Source: Sclerodactyla briareus (lineage: Eukaryota; Echinodermata; Holothuroidea; Dendrochirotida; Sclerodactylidae). Taken from it: a stretch of 64,000 nucleotides of DNA. This document shows positions 55,916 through 64,000 of this stretch, piece by piece. The notes beneath the pieces are model-generated. The model was not told where the DNA came from. It saw only the letters and a program-made list of their open reading frames with translations, and searched no databases. The translations under genes were made by a program, and so were the position numbers. Positions within the stretch are counted from its first letter, which is position 1. Each line of letters begins with the position of its first letter. The stretch covers positions 369,501 to 433,500 of the forward strand of contig JAODTK010004532.1 in NCBI GenBank assembly GCA_026419785.1. Reading direction: 5' to 3'.

Positions 55916-56639
55916 AACAAGACATGAGGTCATAGTTAAACAACACGATACTCATGGTGATTATTCCATTGTTTCATGTGTTAAATAACTAAACATTCCG
56001 GACCGGACTTGTGTTGTCTAAACTTCTAAGTGACATCCTCTCTCATAAAGCTAATGAGTAAATTTTAATTAAAAAGCAAATCTTTGCAGGGTTGTGCAAA
56101 GTTTACATCATTTATTATTGGCGAATGGGATGATTTTAAATCTTGCCAAAATACACATGCGCAGACTTGAAAGTTCCTAACTCTGTAACCAGGAATGGGT
56201 ATTTATAAACTGAAGATTTAGGATATTTATTAGCCTCTTATAGTTATCCTGCAGATGTCTTTAGATTTATTACGCCAAAAGTAATGCGTGTGAGAGGTTG
56301 TTACGAGTAGTTTTATAAAACTCCTATATGTTTAACAGTTTCCGGTTTACATTTTTGCCACTCTGCGTCAGATTACCTATACTCCAGAATCGATGTTGTG
56401 GTATGAAATCTTATCCTAAAATCATAAACCTGGTGACCTAGGTCTGTATTTCAAGGGGCAATCAGTGACGTTTAGTCACTGTTGTGAAACAAAGCACTGC
56501 CATCTGAATTAGACTCAGGGATTCGCGACGTATAGGGAAATGTACATGGGTGCATAGCTTGCAAAAAATGCCCGAATAGATGTGCTTGATACTTCAAATC
56601 TAACCGATCGTGTGATTGATTTACTTGAAGCCTGGAAGT

Positions 56640-58880
56640 TTATTTTGTACTCGCCTGGAACTTGTTTCAAGGAGACATGATGGTCACTTTGTTGTGTGTG
56701 TGTTGTTGTCGTCGTCTGTCTTGTCGTCTGTCTGTCCTGTCCCGTATGTGCGGTTGAGATATCCCTGAACCGTGGAAGCCACCCATGGCGGGACCTTTTT
56801 GTGGAGGTGCTGCGGGTTGAAGAGTTGCGATGATGAATCCACTTTTCGTCACCGAAAGACCGTGCTCATGCATAAATTTTATTTAATGAAAATTGGCTGG
56901 AAGTTGTGTACAAGATATCTCTTGTCGGTAGATGATTGGTGATGCCGTTCGGGGTATATAAAAATTATGAAGGTACACGAATCAATCAGATTCCTGGCCA
57001 TGATATTGCTAATTAAGTGTTAATTTGCATAAGTTTGCGATATATTTTTGAAGTTTGTGGGATTTCGACGAAACTGGTTGAGATTGTGTATCTATAGTCC
57101 CAAGAATTTTACAGTAGGGAGACGGACCCAGAGGTCATTTATGTACTAATCTGTCATTCAAGGTCACTTAGAGGTCAAAAACTGTTTTTTGGCTATAAAT
57201 CGGAGAATTGAATGTCTGTGAAGGCAGGAAGGTGCATATGTCAATACTTGTTGACCTGCATGTGTGTGACCCTTGACCTAAATTTGACCTCTGGCGGGGT
57301 GCGTTAATGGCGTTAAAGGTTGAGTCTTGATTTAATGTGCTTATTTAAGAGTTACGCAACAAAAAAATAGAAATGGTTATTTTGGGATATTGTGATAACC
57401 TTGTGTGCTTCGGAGGAAACCAACTCCGCTTCGATGGAACGCATACTTTGGTAGTTACAAGGGGTCAAAGTTTAATTTAATAGAACTTTTTTTGCAATAA
57501 CATTAGGAGTGTCATTGGAATGCAATATGCTTATAGGAGTGGATTTGCATCACATGGAGAGTAACAATTTTATCACAAAAACGTATTAATTGAAGGTTTC
57601 AAAGGTCACGTAGGGTAAAAACTGATTATCGTACTTTTGCAATTAGCACTGGGCATGTAATCAGAATGTAAAATGCCTCCTAGGAAGGGATGATATCACA
57701 GGGGAGAGTTAAAATTTTCATTACAAATGACAGGTCATTAAAGGTCATTCAAGGTCCGTAGGGGTCAAAACTTGTTTCCTGGCCATAATCGGAGAATTGA
57801 ATATCTGTGAAGGCTGAAAAGGTTCACCTGTCGTATAATTGTTGACCTGCATGTGTGTGACCTATTACCTCAATTTGACCTCTGGCGGGTGGGGTGGTCA
57901 TGTGGTTTTAAAGGTTGAGTCTTGATAAATGTGCTTATTTAGGAGTTACGGGCCCAAAAAAAAAAAAAAATGGTTATTTTGGGATAGTTGATAGACCTTT
58001 GTGTGCTTCATGGAGGAAACCAACTCCATGCCTCGCTCGGAAGCATACTTTGGTAGTACAAGAGTCAAAGTTTATTTAATAGCTTTTTCGCAATAACATT
58101 GGGTGTTCATTGTGGAACCTCATGAGGGAACTTGGTGGAGATGGTATTACACCTTTGATCCCGATAAAATAACAACAGTGAAAGTCACTTAAGGGTGATT
58201 TATGTGAATAATTTGAAGAAATTACATAATTTTTTAATTTGTTAAATGGCCAGTGGCGGACAGTAACAATTGGATTGAATGCAGCTAGGGTGAGGAGAGA
58301 TGGTAATTGGTAATGTTTGGTTTCAGTAATCAAACAAAATCTATAGACAAGGTCAAAAGGTCAAAGGTAAGTTTAAGAAAATGTGCTTATTTTAGGGTTA
58401 CAGGCCAAAGAAATAAAAACTGTCGAATTTGGATATGTGATAGTTCTATATCTTCTACATGAGACGAAACCAACTCCGCTTCAATCTGAAACACCTGGTC
58501 TTGAAGTTACAAGGGATGAAAGGTTTGATTAATACCTTTTGGGCGATAGCCAGAGGGTGTGTGTACATGATGACATAATGCCTTTTGGGGCTTGTGCATC
58601 AATTGAGGCAAGCATTTGTCATAAAAACCGTCATGTCTCAAAGGTCATTCGCGGTCAAGAAACTGCCAAAGATTAACATTTTCTGCAATCAAGTTCTGTG
58701 ACTGTGTTTATATAACTGAAAGTTTAGGGACCTGAGCATATGATCAAGGGTAACATTTTTCATAAAAACCGTTATGTCATCAAAGGTCATTCAAGGTCAC
58801 GTATGAGCATAAAACTGTCGAATAATAACATTGACTGCCCGACAAGCAGTCCAGAGACTGTCGCTACCTTTTAAGAATGG
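56640..58880 (-). repeat. composite satellite element in reverse orientation
   Basis: It opens with CTCGCCTGGAACTTGTTTC and GGTCACTTTGTTGTG, then TCTGTC-rich text, GTGCGGTTGAGATATCC, TTTTTGTGGAGGTGC and AATGAAAATTGGC. This is the whole 46600-47130 tail in reverse. Reversed ~600-bp units follow: GCAATAACATTAGGAGTG near 57505 and GCAATAACATTGGGTG near 58088. A more diverged unit extends to about 58.9 kb. CAAGGTCACTTAGAGGTCA at 57160 is a DR5 pair. Confidence 0.85.
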
Positions 58881-59770
58881 TTTGGTCTTGGGGAACCCTA
58901 GCTGACCAGCATGATGCTGAAATCACTATTATTATAGATGCTATCATAAAAAATGTTTTACTCATTCACCCCTCAGGGCATGTGTATTTCCATTCATCTA
59001 ACTAGTATGACCCATCTGTGAAGACAGAGATTATCCATTGTCAAACCTGCCTTTTTACCTTTAGGTTCACATCAGTCCGTCAAACTCTTCTTGGCCCTAC
59101 ACTGACCATATAGAGTGTAAAACACTCGTCATTTGTTTACTACTCCCAGGACCTATTCAAGAATGATGGTGTCAGGGTCACCGGACAGTAGGCTATGTGT
59201 GTGAGCTGGGGGGTAGGGGGGGTAACTCCCCTTGTATCACTATATAGTCATAGCTTCAGGCAGGGAGGGCCTGCATGACTCCTGCCAGGAAGCCTAATTG
59301 GATGGCTTATTCCACTCTAGAGGGATGTGAGAGGGGGGGGTGAACCACTAGGGAGTGATGGAGTAGTAGATGTATAAACGCATCCTCTGATATATATAGG
59401 ATAAACTGTAGTTAGATTTAGGGGTCCATTACATGTTTGTGAAATACAGTAATCTGAAGGGAACTATCAACCAGTATTGGTTTATAATGGGAGGGACAGT
59501 CGGGTAGGATCAAGGGGTGGAAAGTAAATGATGGCAATGAATGATGAAATATTTACGCGGTATTGGGATATTAAAGCAACATATGGAATGCCTTGTTAAA
59601 TGTTTGCATGGAGATAAAAGAAGAAAGAAATCATGATAGCGCAACCAGCGAGCCACTGGGGGCGATCGCCTTGTTCGTTCAGCGAATCATACTCCCAAGA
59701 GGAACAGATAGTCTGCAACTGGAAAATGCTACTGGATACACCTACTCAAGTTATAGTTGCCTAACCCAAA
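58881..59770. other. no gene recognised
   Basis: G-rich stretches near 59208 and 59332 and ordinary sequence. No coding evidence. Confidence 0.3.
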
Positions 59771-59935
59771 CAAGGGCGCAGCAATTGGGGGGGTTCCAGG
59801 GGTCATGACCCCCAACTTGGGAAGGCCTCCATACATAAACATTTTTCTCACACACAAAATGTTTCCATCTCTGCTTCGGACCCCCCCCACAAATCGCTCT
59901 TGACCCCCCAACTTTCAGAAGTGGCTGCGCCCTTG
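59771..59935. mobile_element. 165-bp MITE with 12-bp terminal inverted repeats
   Basis: The left end CAAGGGCGCAGC is the exact reverse complement of the right end GCTGCGCCCTTG. Inside, GGGTCATGACCCCC and TTGACCCCCCAAC are partly symmetrical. There is no coding capacity. A target-site duplication is not clear. It is a non-autonomous DNA transposon by structure; the superfamily is not assigned. Confidence 0.75.
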
Positions 59936-62900
59936 CCTACAAATTTAACTTTTACACAATAGATATTAAGTCACCACAAGAACTTGTTGTGAAATTCCAG
60001 ATCCCTAAATTATCCCAATTCCCCCACTTTTTGGAGAGCCCCCGGATTTCCCAAAGTTCGGGTTATTTCAGAACAGTGGATACACTGAATGGAAATGTTA
60101 TGGGAATGTGCTAGTGTTGATAATACCGCTAACTAGCAAGCTACATTGACCATATGTCTCCTCTGCCCCGACTAGACCACCATAACCACGTCATACCCAT
60201 GCATACTTCTCTTAAAACACCTTCTCACACTGGTCCCTGGGAAAATATGTAAGATATAGATGGTGTTTGATATCACCCCTCTGAAAGCTACAGCTAACAT
60301 TATTCCCACTCGCCACCAAGTTAGTTGCATTACATTTCAAACAAAGACAATCCATTCATGGTTTTATTGCCCCACAGCCCACCGTTGGCAAAGGAAACCA
60401 GTACAACTTGATCCCACCACACTAATTGTGACATTCCAACTGCTTGCAACTGACTTCCCTCTGCCTGCCACCAGCATTGAACCCACCAAAGATATACAAT
60501 CATCAGGGAGTGGACATATGACCAAAGAGGGTAACTACTGCATGACTTCCTATGTCCCCAGGGGGATGCCATCATCCTGGAATGTCCTGGGAGTTCTTGC
60601 CCCGCCCCCCCCTCATATGACAAAGGGCAGTCTCGGGCCCTGTACAGGAGCTCAGCTATCGTACCAAAAAAACCCCAGGTTCTTTTGACAACAGTGAGTG
60701 GGTGAAACAAACCCACCATTTTTTTCCCTGAAAAAAGATTTCGGGAAGTAAACTTCTGTTGAATATCCCGTACACCTATTGGAAGTCGTCACTGAATGGC
60801 CAAGTTTGCAGTAGTTGCTACAGCCTTCATAGGAAAATAGGGTGATGTTGTAGGCCACATTGCTATTTGATCGATCGATATGCATGTTCTGGACAGTTTC
60901 ATTGCCCTCTTTTTCCTGGTCAGGTCATACCAGAAACTTCAGGTATGGAACAAACTTCCCTTGTACATAGTTTCCATGAAAGTGTGTGTATCCATCATGA
61001 TAAAGGATCAAAGGTGGCGATTTAAGGTGGTCCTCACCATTGCAGACGTGAGTGAAATTACCACGGACTTGCCCGCTTCTGTGTTGTTTGATGTTCTTCA
61101 GTGACCTTTAAAGGTTCCAAGTAAGCTGTTATTCAGAAGACGTACCAAACGTACCAATCGTTTAGTTTTAGTTTTGGACACATGTTCCCTTTAAAGGGGA
61201 AATCCGGGCGAGAGACGTGTTTCTCTACTCTTCTGCATCTTTCCAAACCATTTTCTCATGCCGTATTTGGAGTGTTCCAAACGACCCCTCCCAAGATCGA
61301 AACACCAAGTTCAAACTTTCGTGCCTTCGGCTATTGCCCCATAACACAGACTACTGTTGCAAAGCTCCATAGTAACGTTAACTAATGGGAATCCTTGATT
61401 GTGACATAGGAGATGACCCAGATGCTATTTATAACAACTTACACGATAACCAATGCTATGCCATTCCAAGTATAAATTGTTATATGATCCACGTCAGTTT
61501 TAGTATATCGTCGGAACAAGCATACTTTAAAATCTGTACTACCCCTCTCCTTTCCAAATTAGCATTTTCACCCCCCAATTTTGTGATTCAAACAAAATGA
61601 CTGGATTTCGCTGACATGAACAATATGAACTGAAACAAGCAGTCACATGACTTAAATGTCTGAAATCAGATCTTGCGCCTTCTACAACAAATGTTAATAG
61701 GAAATGTGTACAGAGAAATCTCCACACACAGTTAAGTCAATGGGTATTTCCATTAGACTTTGTGGGTAACGTCGGATTAAACGATTTTGAAAATATTGTT
61801 GGTGAGTGGGCAATTTATTGCTTTCTGGTGGACCTTTTCTAATCGGTTGTAGGCCCATATTTCCACTAGAAGATGAGTTTGAGACTCCCCACCCGGAGGA
61901 ATTCATCCATTTGCTTCTAATTAACCATTTTTTCTTTTGTTTGACCGAATTATGACATGCACTAGTGATCTGCTACATCTGGGCACTGAGCACTAACTCA
62001 CATAGGTATGTACGTGCACACAATGAGGCTATGCTGGTTGCTTGGTCGTCGACTATGTCACAATATTGGGGATATTTGGAAGTTGTGCAATAATGGCGTT
62101 GGGCACCGTACTGCGCTGTGTGGACTATGCAACCAAGGGCGGGACTTCACTGTGACAATGAATAACGAAGTCTTCCAATTCCATTAAAATACCGTTAGGA
62201 ATGTCTGAAAAAATATCTAGAGAGGCAAGGAAACATACTCTTGCCTGGAGTTTCCATTAACTGCAGTGACGGGCCTACCTTTGTAACCTTGCTGCTGTAG
62301 TTGCTGCTGTACATTATTCTTTGGCCTTGGTTATCTGTATAATAGACTACAGAAGGAAGGGTATCCAGTCCTATTTTTAGGAGAGGGGTGGGGGATTGGG
62401 GGTGGGGGATGACTGTGTGCTTATCTAACTCACTAGACATGGAAAAATTATGTTCTAACTGATGATGATGATGATGAAGTATTCCTAATTTTACTAGGCT
62501 CCACGAATTTTGATACACTTTAGTACAGGTCTGTGAATTCAAGTATTAGTGTACTTTACTCCTCAGGGGAAACATTATATACTTAACAGCAACAATGTAC
62601 TTCATAGCAAAACCTAGTTTATATCCCTATCCAAGATTTATCCAAGTGTAGTATTTGAAAATTATACCAAATTGTGTGTTTATTTAGTGTAGACATATGA
62701 GAGATTGTGTAAATGTTAAGGTCAGTCCTGTTAGTAGTTGTGCAATACTTGTATTATAGAGCATTTGAGAGAGTACTTTCTGTTAATTGGATAAATACAT
62801 TCAAAATCCTCTTTTTGTGGATTTTGTTTTTATAAATCATTATTATTGGTACAGATGTGTTTGTTATTTGTCTCATCACCAATCTTTATGAAGCAATATC

Positions 62901-64000
62901 TACAGGTATTTCCGCGATAAGAAGAGATATTCGTCAGTCGCGCTCATATATACATACGCATCGCTTGTTGATTGCTAGCAAATATAATGTCCCTTTGTCA
63001 GTCAGCGTCAGTCCCAATCTAACATTGCAATATTTTTGGCATGACTTACCCCAAAGGAGTTTGTCTGCCCGACAGAATTCCCATTTGGATACCGATACTC
63101 GCTGGGAAATGTGGTCATTGCTGTCCAAAGAAGTTCCCACCATTATATATGCTTGTCAATATCACAGCTCTATACAGACATTATGAGATCCATGCATTCA
63201 GGCAGTTATGTTGCAGCATAGTAATGTATAGGTTGTGTTGTGGTCCCCAATTATTGCCTGGGTACAGTAGAGCATCACAGAGGCTGATCCGTTCCTAACA
63301 AGAACCTGCACTCTGAAATCTCTGCTAATGAGGCACATCATGACCTCGTTCCTGACCTTGTTATAACAAGTTATAGTGTCCTGATACATAGATATGTGCA
63401 CCCACTGTAATATCCACCGCCAAAACAGTTCTAACCAGGTAACAAACATACTTTGTTAACAGGTTCCCAGCATTCCAAGAAAATGAGATTCCATATTTCT
63501 TCCATGGTGAAATTTCAAAATTCCAGGATGAAAAAGTTTACTCATTTCCAGTACAGTAACTGGGACTAGATGTAACTGAAAATGTACTTCTCACACCAGT
63601 TCACAGGAGTGTTTACACTCAGTTTGTGAGCATGTGAAGGTATCACGATGGCATAATATGGTCTCCTTTCCAACCCCGTAACAGCCATCCATTCGTCACC
63701 TGAGGGAGTGAGTGCTGAAATGCTTTTATGCCCACAACCACCCAACACACAAAACCACTACACAAAAAAAAAAAAGCCAAATAATTCTCCCATGCTTGTC
63801 TTTAGCCAATCAAATTCCATGATTTTACCAGCTTTGGGAAGCATTTTGCCTCGAATGCCATGACTTTCCCAGGTGAGGCTGGGAACCCTGTTAGTAGCAG
63901 TTTTCCTAGTCATTCTGTTCTGGTTTGATCACTTTAGTTGCCAGGCTCTGTCTACAAAATTGTGTGGATTTAGCATAGAAGAGACTTTGTGGAGTGCTTT
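59936..64000. other. no gene recognised in the right end
   Basis: Overlapping plus and minus frames of 142 and 129 codons lie at 60260-60719. Two overlapping plus frames lie at 62857-63298. All lack recognisable domains and splice partners. CCCTTTAAAGGGG at about 61189 is a 12-13-bp palindrome that may be the edge of a repeat. (GAT)n near 62461 and an A tract near 63762 are simple repeats. Confidence 0.3.

Noticed and set aside
60260..60719. Overlapping plus (142 codons) and minus (129 codons) frames
   Set aside because: Neither shows a recognisable domain or splice partners, and they compete for the same DNA. Too weak to call.
62857..63298. Two overlapping plus-strand frames near the right end
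   Set aside because: Possible exon fragments, but no motif, no consistent splice sites and no family could be seen.

Overview
This is eukaryotic genomic DNA, AT-leaning, intron-rich and crowded with repeats. It is most likely from a marine invertebrate deuterostome. Both the one gene I can name and the style of the repeats fit an echinoderm or hemichordate, but the phylum is an inference. No prokaryotic operon, rRNA, functional tRNA or CRISPR array is visible. Most long open frames are translations of repeats.

The anchor gene is a plus-strand alpha-tubulin N-acetyltransferase (ATAT1/MEC-17). I rebuilt it exon by exon from about 34.04 to 51.22 kb. Exon 1 gives MEFEFNINNLLP. The acetyl-CoA loop QRQGHGK, a Cys in PMCVLDFY, an Asp in HLAIDRP and a VYNFVIFEGFF exon follow, and the last exon ends in Trp-stop. 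Splice sites are mostly good. Several catalytic exons carry one- or two-base indels although the amino acids stay conserved, which suggests uncorrected long-read errors more than an old pseudogene.

A second, unrecognised minus-strand gene lies at about 20.3-21.9 kb; its last two exons join in phase. Two more minus-strand exons lie at 17.9-18.9 kb. Single first-exon candidates are at 8.07 kb (minus) and 28.38 kb (plus). A degenerate non-LTR retrotransposon with endonuclease and reverse transcriptase motifs fills about 28.9-31.9 kb on the minus strand.

Repeats: 0-7 kb, GC-rich 'GCGCGAAGCG' elements and a ~170-bp tandem satellite; 7-13 kb, GAGTCC hexamer arrays, an antisense stretch of the satellite family and hairpins; 15.4-16.4 kb, an 18-bp minisatellite; 16.8-17.8 kb, tRNA-derived SINEs; 33.4, 52 and 54 kb, ~115-bp minisatellites carrying AGGTCA direct repeats; 38 kb, more ~170-bp satellite; 42.4 and 48.4-49.0 kb, a ~60-75-bp minisatellite; 43.7-47.1 kb, five copies of a ~600-bp unit plus a GACA-rich tail; 56.6-58.9 kb, the same composite element in reverse orientation. 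The last two therefore form a multi-kilobase inverted pair around the final ATAT1 exons. A short MITE with 12-bp perfect terminal inverted repeats is at 59.77-59.94 kb.

The genes show no common pathway. ATAT1 would acetylate alpha-tubulin on Lys40 in stable microtubules such as ciliary axonemes.
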